A stretch of DNA of 64,000 nt from Phaeodactylibacter sp. Its GTDB lineage: Bacteria; Bacteroidota; Bacteroidia; Chitinophagales; Saprospiraceae. Made by a program: the position numbers and the translations under genes. Position 1 is the first letter of the stretch; each line of letters starts with the position of its first letter. The notes beneath the pieces were generated by a model. That model was given only the letters and a program-made list of their open reading frames with translations, ran no database searches and was not told the origin of the DNA. Below are positions 54,034 to 61,675 of this stretch, one piece after another. Where the stretch lies: contig NZ_JALEGS010000012.1 in the NCBI RefSeq assembly GCF_022763345.1, positions 1-64,000 on the forward strand, written 5' to 3'.

Positions 54034-54364
54034 AGAGACCAAAACCGGGCAGATTTCCTTAAAGATGGAGCCGGAAATGTGGGAGGTCATCACCAAAGCC
54101 CTACAGCGCCGGGTAGACCTGGACTGGCCCGACCTGGAAACGTACGAGTGCGAACTGGCAAAGGAAGTGGCGCAAAAGCTTTGGAGACACCACCAGGTGG
54201 GCGATACCTCCTTAAAGCTCCGCCGAAGTGAATTCCACTTCATTTTCTGCGAGGCCGTGATGCACTACGTACACGAAAGCCACCACGCGCAGATCAATCT
54301 CGCAGCCGAGCCCTTTAAGCACCAAGCGGTGCATTTTAAAGCAATCCCGATGATTGGACGATGA
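54023..54364 (+). CDS. hypothetical helical protein
   Basis: The 113-residue protein (MRIKETKTGQISLKMEPEMW) is helical with many histidines near the end ('MHYVHESHHAQINL'). It overlaps both neighbours (11 nt before, 4 nt after). Family unknown. Confidence 0.55.
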   Translation: MRIKETKTGQISLKMEPEMWEVITKALQRRVDLDWPDLETYECELAKEVAQKLWRHHQVGDTSLKLRRSEFHFIFCEAVMHYVHESHHAQINLAAEPFKHQAVHFKAIPMIGR

Positions 54365-54507
54365 AAAAACGAAAGCTGACCTGCTACCTAATTTACTTCT
54401 CTTTTACCTGGACCGGGCGTGCCGTCTATGCTTTAAGGAAAAGACTGGAAGAATTGAATTACCAGATAGACCGGGTAGCCGGTCATTTTTCGCCGGAAAA
54501 CGACTAA
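54361..54507 (+). CDS. 48-residue membrane-associated protein
   Basis: This short gene overlaps the previous stop by ATGA. It reads MKKRKLTCYLIYFSFTWTGR and then a helix 'AVYALRKRLEELNYQIDRVA'. The overlap and good codon use support it. Function unknown. Confidence 0.55.
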   Translation: MKKRKLTCYLIYFSFTWTGRAVYALRKRLEELNYQIDRVAGHFSPEND

Positions 54508-54537
54508 AAAACTGCAAAATCCCTTAAAGGAATTGCC

Positions 54538-55335
54538 ATGGAAAATCAGGAAATACAGCATTACGAATTTACGGGCGAAACGCTGGCAGAAAGCCTTAGC
54601 CTGGAATGGCCGACTTTGCGGAAGAAAATCAACCGCATGGGCCATCGCTACGGCAAAGATGACCTCATTCCGGAGGATGTAGTGCAGGAAATCGTACTGG
54701 ACTATGCCCAGCCGCACCCCCGCAGAGCGGATGAAGTGGTGGAAGGCGCTCAGCAGGTTGCCGGACAGCTCAATATTCAGATCAATATCGTGAATAACAG
54801 CAACACACCGGCACCAAAACCCGCCGAACCGCAGCACCCTAAGCCAGAACCAACAAACAACACCCCGGCCGTACAGCCCGTACAGCCAAAGGCATTGCCG
54901 CAGCCGACTGAAGAACTGCCCGAGCCCCAGGCAGACCCCCAGGCAGGTGGTAAGCCGGTCACTGCCCTGGTGTACTTCGCATTCATCTTCATCCTGCTGT
55001 ACCAGGTAGAGCACCTGGCGACCATCGGCATGGACGTGAGCGCCTTCCCGGCGGATAGCCTTGCCCGGAAGATCAGCGGATGGCTGTTTGCCGTGACCGT
55101 GAGCATCACGGCACTGTTAATGACCCTGCGCCGGGGCATTAAAGCCCGAATCAGCATCTTCGGCAACGATATCAGCTACCTCATGGCATTCGCCGTGCTC
55201 GATGTGATCTTCTTCGTGCTCAGCTCTGCCCCCCTTGAAGAAAGCGGATGGCTGCATTGGGTGAAAAGCATCCTGGTCGGCACCACCACCGCATTTGTGA
55301 TCTACAGCTTTAACGAACTCATCACCAAAAAGTAG
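54538..55335 (+). CDS. polytopic membrane protein with proline-rich N-terminal domain
   Basis: The 265-residue protein has a soluble N-terminal part with a helix-turn-helix-like segment ('LAESLSLEWPTLRKKINRMG'), a long proline/glutamate/glutamine-rich linker (about 80-140), then four hydrophobic helices ('TALVYFAFIFILLYQVEHLA', 'WLFAVTVSITALLMTL', 'YLMAFAVLDVIFFVLSS', 'ILVGTTTAFVIYSF'). I do not recognise it. Possibly an envelope-associated phage or conjugation protein. Confidence 0.6.
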   Translation: MENQEIQHYEFTGETLAESLSLEWPTLRKKINRMGHRYGKDDLIPEDVVQEIVLDYAQPHPRRADEVVEGAQQVAGQLNIQINIVNNSNTPAPKPAEPQHPKPEPTNNTPAVQPVQPKALPQPTEELPEPQADPQAGGKPVTALVYFAFIFILLYQVEHLATIGMDVSAFPADSLARKISGWLFAVTVSITALLMTLRRGIKARISIFGNDISYLMAFAVLDVIFFVLSSAPLEESGWLHWVKSILVGTTTAFVIYSFNELITKK

Positions 55336-55343
55336 ACAAGGAC

Positions 55344-55823
55344 ATGATCAGCCAATTGAAGGACATGCTGGCGGACATCATCTTCTGCCGCTACCGCCCG
55401 GACAGACATACCCTGCCGGACAGACAGACAAAGACACGGACACGGACAAGCGGACAAGGACAGGCGGACATCAATCTAGCCGAGTACACATGGACAGGCG
55501 GACAACTGTGGGTGCCGGACAACGAGTTCAAGGACAATCAGGCGGACGCAGCCTGGAAGGTGGACAGCGTACGGTCGCGTACAACGGACAAGGTGAAAGA
55601 GCTCACCCCGGCGGACATCGAAGAACTGAATGCTAGGAAGCTTGACCACCGGAAAGCAATCCGGATCAAGCCCTTTTGGAGCCAGGGCTTAACGACACCA
55701 GAAATCAGCCGGGCACTGGGCCGCGTAAACGGAGAAAAAGTACGCGGATATGGCGAAACAACAGTCAGTTTATACTGCGCTGCCTTCTCTGCTGCCCTAT
55801 CGGGGGGAGGGGTTGATCCATAG
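55344..55823 (+). CDS. hypothetical protein encoded by GGACA-rich DNA
   Basis: The 159-residue protein has an R/T/Q-rich start ('DRHTLPDRQTKTRTRTSGQG') and a C-terminal helix-turn-helix-like segment ('FWSQGLTTPEISRALGRVNG'). The DNA of the first 280 bp contains 17 copies of GGACA spread over all three reading frames, which the protein sequence alone would not explain. Role unknown; a DNA-binding protein is possible. Confidence 0.55.
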   Translation: MISQLKDMLADIIFCRYRPDRHTLPDRQTKTRTRTSGQGQADINLAEYTWTGGQLWVPDNEFKDNQADAAWKVDSVRSRTTDKVKELTPADIEELNARKLDHRKAIRIKPFWSQGLTTPEISRALGRVNGEKVRGYGETTVSLYCAAFSAALSGGGVDP

Positions 55824-55826
55824 CCG

Positions 55827-55931
55827 CCACTCAAAATCACTCAATTGAGTGAAGATGGATTGAAAACCAAATAGTTACGAACTCAGAAATTGAGTGGCAC
55901 CCCACTCAAAACCACTCAAAACCACTCAAAA
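55827..55931 (+). repeat. CCACTCAAAA iteron/operator cluster
   Basis: CCACTCAAAA occurs at 55827-55836 and three times in tandem at 55902-55931, ending at the next ATG. TCACTCAATTGAGTGA (55837-55852) is a perfect 16-bp palindrome of the same half-site, and TTGAGTGG lies at 55890-55897. Such a set of sites in a gene-free 100 bp suggests an origin, operator or partition site. Confidence 0.65.
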
Positions 55932-56377
55932 TGAATGAGCAACACACAAAATATCATCCTTACGAGCCGGTCACGGAGGACGCCACCTGGGAAGAACTGC
56001 CCCCGGTAGCCGATGCCCAGCCCCCGGCGAAGCGTATGGCAGAGCGCCCGCATGAAATTGTATGGAATGTGGAGCGAAAGCGGTTCAAAACATACCCCAT
56101 CGCCGTGCAGATCGGCGAAACGGGGGCAGCCATTGTCCTGTACGTCTTTTTGAAATTCGGACAAGCCGTATGGTTCCTTGTCCTTGTCCTCTGGACAGCC
56201 CTTGTCTCTGTCCTCCTGTCCTTGTCCGCCGCAGTCAGGGACACAGCCGGACAAGCCATGCGGACAAGTGGACACGGACACGCGGACAACGATTATCCAA
56301 CCCAACGGACAAGCCGTACGGACGTCCACGTGGACGTGGACGTGCGGGTGTCCGTCAAAAACGGTAGACATGATTAA
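55931..56377 (+). CDS. membrane protein, unknown
   Basis: The 148-residue protein has a soluble N-terminal half ('ATWEELPPVADAQPPAKRMA'), a strong hydrophobic segment ('AAIVLYVFLKFGQAVWFLVL' and 'LWTALVSVLLSLSA') and a low-complexity tail. It starts right at the CCACTCAAAA repeats, which may control it. Its DNA also holds many GGACA/TGTCC motifs. Confidence 0.55.
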   Translation: MNEQHTKYHPYEPVTEDATWEELPPVADAQPPAKRMAERPHEIVWNVERKRFKTYPIAVQIGETGAAIVLYVFLKFGQAVWFLVLVLWTALVSVLLSLSAAVRDTAGQAMRTSGHGHADNDYPTQRTSRTDVHVDVDVRVSVKNGRHD

Positions 56378-56900
56378 GACGATTGAAACGATTGCCCTTG
56401 TCCTCTTCCTGGGTGCCATCGTGTACACGACCACCCAATGGGGGATGCCCGGCGCGGTCGTAGTGCTCGGCATCGGCATGGTACTGTACACCCTTTCCCA
56501 AAACTACCTGGAAGCCTGGAAGCGCCGGGAAGCCCTCAAGAACGCCGCCGTGCAGATCGACAACAGCTACATCTACAGCGAAGAAGGTGAAGACTGCACC
56601 GTGCGCAGCCGGGCCCAAACCGAAGCCCTGCTCCTGGGCAAGTCTGGCAACAAGGAATTCCTCAAAGGGAATATCAAAGTCCACGCCCTCTACTACCGCC
56701 CCAGCCTGACCCGGGAAGAGCTGGTCGAGATCAACAAGGAAGACAAGCAGATCCGCTCCTTCCTGGTCTTCAGCGAGGACTACGACCGGTTCCTGGACAT
56801 GGTGCAGGAGCATCAGGATGCCGTGGAAGCCGATCACCACATCAAGATCGCCAAAGAGGATGGACACTGGTATTTGGATAACGCTTTAAAGCAAGACTGA
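56370..56900 (+). CDS. membrane protein with cytosolic domain, unknown
   Basis: The 176-residue protein begins MIKTIETIALVLFLGAIVYT, with two helices up to about residue 45, then a charged helical domain ('NSYIYSEEGEDCTVRSRAQT'). ATG 56370 overlaps the preceding gene by 8 nt; longer frames upstream are low-complexity. Family unknown. Confidence 0.6.
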   Translation: MIKTIETIALVLFLGAIVYTTTQWGMPGAVVVLGIGMVLYTLSQNYLEAWKRREALKNAAVQIDNSYIYSEEGEDCTVRSRAQTEALLLGKSGNKEFLKGNIKVHALYYRPSLTREELVEINKEDKQIRSFLVFSEDYDRFLDMVQEHQDAVEADHHIKIAKEDGHWYLDNALKQD

Positions 56901-57193
56901 TGAACCCTTTAGATCAAATGCACCCATTCGGAATCGCCATCGCAATCTTAGGCATCTGCCTATTCTTCGCAATAGCCCTGGTTGTGCTTGTGCATTGGGG
57001 TATCAAACATACCTCGAAGCAAGAGTCAGAAAAATGGCAAAAACAACACCCCGACCTTGCCCTGATCGCCCTGCCCGTAGTGTACGTGCAGCCGTACGAA
57101 AACGGCGTAATGATTCAGGACAGCAAGAGCCGTCTGCATTATTTCACTGATCGTGGCTACCGCTGGGAGCCGCTGGAAAATATTGAGATATAG
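56900..57193 (+). CDS. single-pass membrane protein
   Basis: The 97-residue protein has one N-terminal helix ('FGIAIAILGICLFFAIALVV') and a small soluble domain ('VYVQPYENGVMIQDSKSRLH'). Its ATG overlaps the previous stop by 1 nt (TGATG). Unknown function. Confidence 0.55.
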   Translation: MNPLDQMHPFGIAIAILGICLFFAIALVVLVHWGIKHTSKQESEKWQKQHPDLALIALPVVYVQPYENGVMIQDSKSRLHYFTDRGYRWEPLENIEI

Positions 57194-57195
57194 CT

Positions 57196-57471
57196 ATGCA
57201 AAAACCGAAGATTAACCTGAACGCGAAGTCCATAGCTCAGACTTTTAACGTCTTAAATGTAGACCGATGGACCTTATTGCGAGATCAGGCAAAGCTGGAG
57301 GCACTCAAATGCTTGGCCTTATCCAGTTATTCTCAGGCACAGGCAATCTATGCGCTGACTGGTATGTGTGAAACGCTCGAAGAGCAGCTGTACGTAACGT
57401 ATTGGTTTGCATCTTTTAAGGCTGAATATTCTAACCGATATGCAATCAAACTTAATTATGCCCAACCCTAG
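57196..57471 (+). CDS. hypothetical small protein
   Basis: The 91-residue protein (MQKPKINLNAKSIAQTFNVL) is helical. Its end overlaps the zinc-ribbon gene by 14 nt. No domain seen. Confidence 0.5.
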   Translation: MQKPKINLNAKSIAQTFNVLNVDRWTLLRDQAKLEALKCLALSSYSQAQAIYALTGMCETLEEQLYVTYWFASFKAEYSNRYAIKLNYAQP

Positions 57472-57790
57472 AAACCTCATCAACGGACAAAAGCCCGAGT
57501 TCGGCAACCCGGAGCACATCAAATACCACAACCGCATCAGCCGGGCAGTGGAGTATTATCAGGAAACCGGCGAGATACAATCTTCTGTCGAGATTATCGA
57601 AGAAAAGATTTATCGGCTTGACTTGTATGTGGATTTCATCTGCGTCGAATGCGGCAAGGAGAACAGAATGAACCGAGAGCATGAAAATACGACTACCCGC
57701 CGCGTACGGAAAGTAAGTGTAACCTGCCCAGCCTGCAAGACGAAGTATCTGGTCGAACTTGAAACTGAAACCATCACCAAACAACAATAG
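57458..57790 (+). CDS. zinc-ribbon protein
   Basis: The 110-residue protein has a helical first half and a C-terminal zinc ribbon with 'CVECGKEN' and 'CPACKTKY' knuckles, likely nucleic-acid binding. ATG 57458 (MPNPRNLINGQK) is preferred to the earlier frame, which overlaps the neighbour. Confidence 0.6.
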   Translation: MPNPRNLINGQKPEFGNPEHIKYHNRISRAVEYYQETGEIQSSVEIIEEKIYRLDLYVDFICVECGKENRMNREHENTTTRRVRKVSVTCPACKTKYLVELETETITKQQ

Positions 57791-57794
57791 CATT

Positions 57795-57980
57795 ATGAAC
57801 AACCTAACCGAGTTCGACAAATTCTGGATCGCCCTGGGGCTGATCGCCTTCCTGATCGTAGCCGCCCCGGCGCTTATCCGGCACTGGATAGCCGACCGGC
57901 GCGAAATGCGCAAGTACCGGGAGAAGCACCGCCGCGGCCGGCAGCGGGCCATTGACCATCCGGACGAAATCAAGCTGTAG
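57795..57980 (+). CDS. small single-pass membrane protein
   Basis: The 61-residue protein starts MNNLTEFDKFWIALGLIAFL with one helix and a basic tail ('RREMRKYREKHRRGRQR'). Unknown function. Confidence 0.55.
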   Translation: MNNLTEFDKFWIALGLIAFLIVAAPALIRHWIADRREMRKYREKHRRGRQRAIDHPDEIKL

Positions 57981-57981
57981 G

Positions 57982-58260
57982 ATGGACACCGACTACTACG
58001 CGGAGGCACTTGTCCAGTTCGATCGCCGGACCAGGCGGGAAGACGGACGGGCAAACTATCTGGCAAGGCTGGAAAAGCGTCTGTTCGAGCTCTCCCGCGA
58101 CCTGTCCCTGGCCGACTGGAAAGCCATACGCGATGAAGACTACTGGAGCGACATCGCCTGGGTACAGTCCCGCAGCTGGTCAACGATCGAAAAGGAGATT
58201 GCTATCAACGAGATCAGAGGCAAGTCCATCCGCCACTATTTGGATTCACTAAACACTTAA
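57982..58260 (+). CDS. hypothetical charged protein
   Basis: The 92-residue protein (MDTDYYAEALVQFDRRTRRE) is helical and charged. It lies 1 nt after the previous gene. Family unknown. Confidence 0.5.
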   Translation: MDTDYYAEALVQFDRRTRREDGRANYLARLEKRLFELSRDLSLADWKAIRDEDYWSDIAWVQSRSWSTIEKEIAINEIRGKSIRHYLDSLNT

Positions 58261-58271
58261 TCGAATACACT

Positions 58272-58562
58272 ATGGAACACATCAAATTGAATGAGGAAGC
58301 CAGTACGATGTACGAAGCCTTTGGGATAGAGGAAGACCGGGCTAAGGAATTGGAAAACTTCGCTATGGTAGAAGCTTTCAAAGCGGTAGAGCGCATTGAT
58401 GAATGCGATATGAAAGATTACATCCATAGCCTAAAAGTGCATTGCCGATCAGATCAAGAGTTTGCTTTGGCCTGCTATTACTACGGATGGAGCACGCTAG
58501 AATACCGTGAAAAACTACGTAGGAACCCGATTGCTAACCTGATCAAATCTCTAATAGCATGA
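58272..58562 (+). CDS. hypothetical acidic protein
   Basis: The 96-residue protein (MEHIKLNEEASTMYEAFGIE) is helical and acidic. Its end overlaps the next gene by 4 nt. No domain seen. Confidence 0.5.
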   Translation: MEHIKLNEEASTMYEAFGIEEDRAKELENFAMVEAFKAVERIDECDMKDYIHSLKVHCRSDQEFALACYYYGWSTLEYREKLRRNPIANLIKSLIA

Positions 58563-58768
58563 CCAATAAAATGCACGAAACGGACACGTCATCGTCCATC
58601 GGTAACAATATTGTGGACGGCATGAAAGCATTGAGCCCTGAGCTCTACGGCCCCAAAGTCCGCCGCAAAACCGAAAACACTGCCCGGATGAAAGCCAGGC
58701 AGGTCAGGAAGCGCCGCAAGCGCAATAAGATGGCCCGGCGCTCCCGGCGGATTAATCGGGGGAAGTAA
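58559..58768 (+). CDS. small highly basic protein
   Basis: The 69-residue protein ends in a run of K/R ('KARQVRKRRKRNKMARRSRR'), likely nucleic-acid binding. It overlaps the preceding gene (ATGA). Confidence 0.5.
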   Translation: MTNKMHETDTSSSIGNNIVDGMKALSPELYGPKVRRKTENTARMKARQVRKRRKRNKMARRSRRINRGK

Positions 58769-58821
58769 CTCTATTTTTTCATGCCGGGTGGCGGTGGCTG
58801 CCTGGCTTTAGAAACCGACCA

Positions 58822-59601
58822 ATGCTATTATCAAGACTTGGAAACAAAAAGAAGGTGGCGAAAAAGCTATACCAGTATTTCCCTCCGCACCGGCTAAGGA
58901 TAACGCTGTTCTTTGGAGCCGGTGGCATGTTCTTCAACACGCCACGCTCAAAGTTCAACGTAATCAACGACCTGGATGATGACGTCACCAACTTGTTCTT
59001 GGTCGTTTCAAGCAATCCGGATGAGTTGATCGAGGTGCTTACACATACGCCGATTTCTAGCAGCTTGCTAAAGCATTGGAGAAAAGAGATACCGGCGGAT
59101 CCAGTGCTCAAAGCAGTACGGTTCCTTTTGCTGTCCAATTTTACTTACCTGGGCAAAGGCGATTCCATCCGGTTTGGTGTAGGTGATTCAAAAGAAAAGC
59201 TGATCGCCAGGATAAAGCAAACCCACCTAAACCTTGGAGATGCAAAGATTATGAATGAGGACTTCCGGAATGTAATTGGAAAAATATCATTCTATCCCAC
59301 AGTCCTGAAAAAAGAAGAAGCATTCGTATATCTCGACCCCGTGTATCTAGGAACTGAGCACTACTATCGAGTTCCGAAATGGACTGAGCAAGACACCTAT
59401 GATTGCTTTGAGATAATGAGTAATGAAGGCATCAAGGCCGCAATGAGCGAGTTTGACCATCCCTTCATACTCGATGAAGCAAAACGTAGAGGATTTCAGG
59501 TCATACCCATCTGCAATCGCCGCAATATCAAGAATTACAAGAATGAGGTTTTAGTCATTAATTACGCGCCTCATAGTTTATTTTTTTCACCTATGCCCTA
59601 A
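58822..59601 (+). CDS. D12-class DNA adenine-N6 methyltransferase (Dam-like)
   Basis: The 259-residue enzyme methylates adenine in DNA with SAM. It starts with the D12 order 'KKKVAKKLYQYFPPHRLRIT', motif I 'LFFGAGGMFFN' and 'NVINDLDDDVTNLF'. The catalytic motif reads 'VYLDPVYLGTEHYYRV', with DPVY where DPPY is usual, which may still allow activity. It is the gene just before tas (20 nt). Phage and plasmid methyltransferases often protect the element from host restriction or tag self DNA; the target site is not known. Confidence 0.75.
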   Translation: MLLSRLGNKKKVAKKLYQYFPPHRLRITLFFGAGGMFFNTPRSKFNVINDLDDDVTNLFLVVSSNPDELIEVLTHTPISSSLLKHWRKEIPADPVLKAVRFLLLSNFTYLGKGDSIRFGVGDSKEKLIARIKQTHLNLGDAKIMNEDFRNVIGKISFYPTVLKKEEAFVYLDPVYLGTEHYYRVPKWTEQDTYDCFEIMSNEGIKAAMSEFDHPFILDEAKRRGFQVIPICNRRNIKNYKNEVLVINYAPHSLFFSPMP

Positions 59602-59621
59602 TGGGCTAAACCAATTACACT

Positions 59622-60593
59622 ATGGAATTGAACGACGCAAACGTAGTAACCGACCGTCCCACCACCCAGCATAAGCTGGCAGGACACCGTCTGGAAGAAC
59701 AAGAAATCAAATCCGCCGGCCAAAAACCTTACATGGAAGCCCCGGAAACCGTCACCCCGGAAGACATCAAACTGATGTATGCCGGTGGAATGGTAGACGA
59801 CCTGCTGAAACAGCGTGTACGGTCAAGCAATAAGCTCTACGGCTTTCAAAAAGCTTACGGGCACGTGCACCCCTACACCTGCGAAGAACTTGAAAAGCAG
59901 CGCGACGAGTTCCTGGAAGGCTTTGCTAAAGCGAAGACAAGGCTTACCCGGATAGCCTCCCAGCACCCGATGGCGCAAAGGCTATGTGGCATTAAAGGCT
60001 TCACCGCCTACCAATTGGCCCTGGTCATGGCAAAAGTGAAAGACATCGCCCGATTCGATACCCCGAGCAAGCTGGTGATTTACGCCGGATGTGGCAGCAA
60101 ATACGGCTTGTTCGTCTGCAAGCGCAACCTCAATGCCATCCGGAAGATACACGCCGAGCAGTACACTGGTGACCCGGACGCCTACCGCCCATTCGGCTAC
60201 AATACCGCACTGCAACAACGCCTGTACATCATCACCGATAGCCTCATCCGGGCCAAAGGCTGGTTTTATGAGTTCTATCAGCGGCAGCGGGAGCGCATCG
60301 AGGAAAAAGCGAAGAACGAAGACCGCGTATTCATCGCCACAGCTGAGGATGCCAAAGGCACTAAAATGAAGGCAGGCGAGTATTACATGAAGGGCCGCAA
60401 CACGCAAAGCCTGAGAGCCTGGAGCAACAGCGGAGCCCGCTGGCGGGTAGCCCGGACACTCCTCCATCTGATCTACAAAGAATGGCGTGATTACAAAGGC
60501 TTGTATTGCCGGAATCCGTACCCGATTGAGTATCTTGGACATAGCCAATTGATCACGCTGGACGATGTGCTGGCACGGGATGAGAAGAAGTAA
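59622..60593 (+). CDS. tas: Tas-like Nop/IS110-type RNA-binding protein without nuclease domain
   Basis: The 323-residue protein holds a coiled-coil segment (about 85-115) and a Nop5/Transposase_20-like domain. Segments are 'MAQRLCGIKGFTAYQLALVM' (117-136), 'VKDIARFDTPSKLVIYAGCG' (139-158), 'FGYNTALQQRLYIITDSLIR' (191-210) and 'SGARWRVARTLLHLIYKEWR' (270-289). These match the C-terminal fold of IS110 transposases, but the DEDD/RuvC N-terminal nuclease of IS110 is missing; residues 1-80 have no acidic triad, and there is no HNH. The array of 36-nt units starts 31 nt after its stop. Tas proteins of TIGR-Tas systems use a Nop domain to bind tigRNA, with RuvC (TasR) or HNH (TasH) in some. This would be a nuclease-free form. 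Family assignment is inferred from architecture. Confidence 0.75.
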   Translation: MELNDANVVTDRPTTQHKLAGHRLEEQEIKSAGQKPYMEAPETVTPEDIKLMYAGGMVDDLLKQRVRSSNKLYGFQKAYGHVHPYTCEELEKQRDEFLEGFAKAKTRLTRIASQHPMAQRLCGIKGFTAYQLALVMAKVKDIARFDTPSKLVIYAGCGSKYGLFVCKRNLNAIRKIHAEQYTGDPDAYRPFGYNTALQQRLYIITDSLIRAKGWFYEFYQRQRERIEEKAKNEDRVFIATAEDAKGTKMKAGEYYMKGRNTQSLRAWSNSGARWRVARTLLHLIYKEWRDYKGLYCRNPYPIEYLGHSQLITLDDVLARDEKK

Positions 60594-60623
60594 TTTGGAA
60601 TGACTTAGGCACTGGAATGATTT

Positions 60624-61632
60624 TTTGAATTGTGTTTTTGTTGGTTTCTGTTTTTCGTATTTGAATTGGCGTCCTGGTTGTTTCTGCACTTTGGTTTTGA
60701 ATTGAGCGTACGGTTGTTTCTGGTACAGCGTTTTGAATTATGCCTTAAATCGTTTCTGGCATTTGCATTTGAATTGGAGCATTCCTTGTTTCTATTGTGT
60801 AGGTTTGAATTAAGAAGAAGATTGGACCTGACAAAAGGTTTTGAATTGTGTAATCGGTAGTTACTGCTGGTTGGTTTTGAATTGCCTTTATTGTTGTTCC
60901 TGTAGTTTAGCTTTGAATTGGGGAGATTATTGTTACTGTCCGCTTGCTATGAGTTAAAAAAACTAATTGTTTCTGGTATAAGTTTTTGAATTGAGTGCTA
61001 CGTTGTTGGTGATTGGAGGGTTTGAATTGTTTTGGCTCTTGGTTCTGTTAAATTCGTTTGAATTAGCGGAAAGGTTGTTACTGTTCTGAAAGTCTGAATT
61101 AATGGTCGCCTTGTTACTGGAGAATTCGTTTGAATTAGTTTGGGCCTAGTTTCTGAAAAAAGGGTTTGAATTGACGGTGCGATTGTTTCTGGTCAGTACA
61201 TTTGAATTGAACGGCGGATTGTTGCTGTAATTATTTTTTGAATTGGTACAAAATTAGTTACTGCTTTGTTGTTTTGAATTGCGTATCTTGTTGTTACTGA
61301 TTATTTGCTTTGAATTAGCACGACATTGGTTTCTGGACACAGCATTTGAATTGAATCGGAAGTCGTTTCTGCTTGATTTCTCTGAGTTACAAAATTGGTT
61401 GTTGCTGACGTATTTATTCGAATTATAGGAAGGATTGTTCCTGGTGTGTTGTTTTGAATTTATAGATCAATTGGTCCTGTATGAAAATTTTGAATTGCGC
61501 AGACTTTCGTTGCTGTAGATAGGCTTTGAATTAAAACGGACATGGTTGCTGAGGATAGTTTTTGAATTATACCACGTTTAGTTTCTGCCTTTTTTATTTG
61601 AGCTATAAGCAAGTTTGTTTCTAAAAAAAAAC
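60624..61632 (+). repeat. TIGR-like array, 28 units of 36 nt with paired 9-nt variable segments
   Basis: Units start at 60624 and recur every 36 nt (one of 37 at 60948). Each is repeat A TTTGAATT(G/A), 9 variable nt, repeat B TTGTTNCTG, 9 variable nt. Repeat A is TTTGAATT in 23 of 28 units; repeat B varies in its fourth core base (T 13, A 6, G 5, C 4 times), and its two leading T are usual but not fixed. Examples of variable segments: gcgtcctgg/cactttggt (unit 2), agcgtacgg/gtacagcgt (unit 3). None repeats within the array. The last units decay (TTTGAGCTA, GTTTCTA). The array follows the tas-like gene directly in the same direction. This is not CRISPR: no long conserved repeat and spacers far too short. 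Confidence 0.9.
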
Positions 61633-61675
61633 TATGTGATTGATTGGACTGCCCATAGGGCTTAATGTAAAACTT

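Noticed and set aside
59622..60593. IS110-family transposase
   Set aside because: The N-terminal DEDD/RuvC domain is missing and no IS110-like ends or insertion site are visible; the adjoining array and Nop-like core fit Tas better.
60624..61632. CRISPR array
   Set aside because: The conserved parts are only 9 nt and of two different kinds, variable parts are 9 nt, and no cas gene is nearby. A 36-nt period alone is not enough for CRISPR.
60624..61632. Array of promoters (TTTG-like -33 and TAnnTTTG elements)
   Set aside because: TTTGAATT lacks the TAnnTTTG shape, repeat B does not fit a -33 site in the proper distance, and no reason exists for 28 promoters in one direction in a gene-free kilobase.
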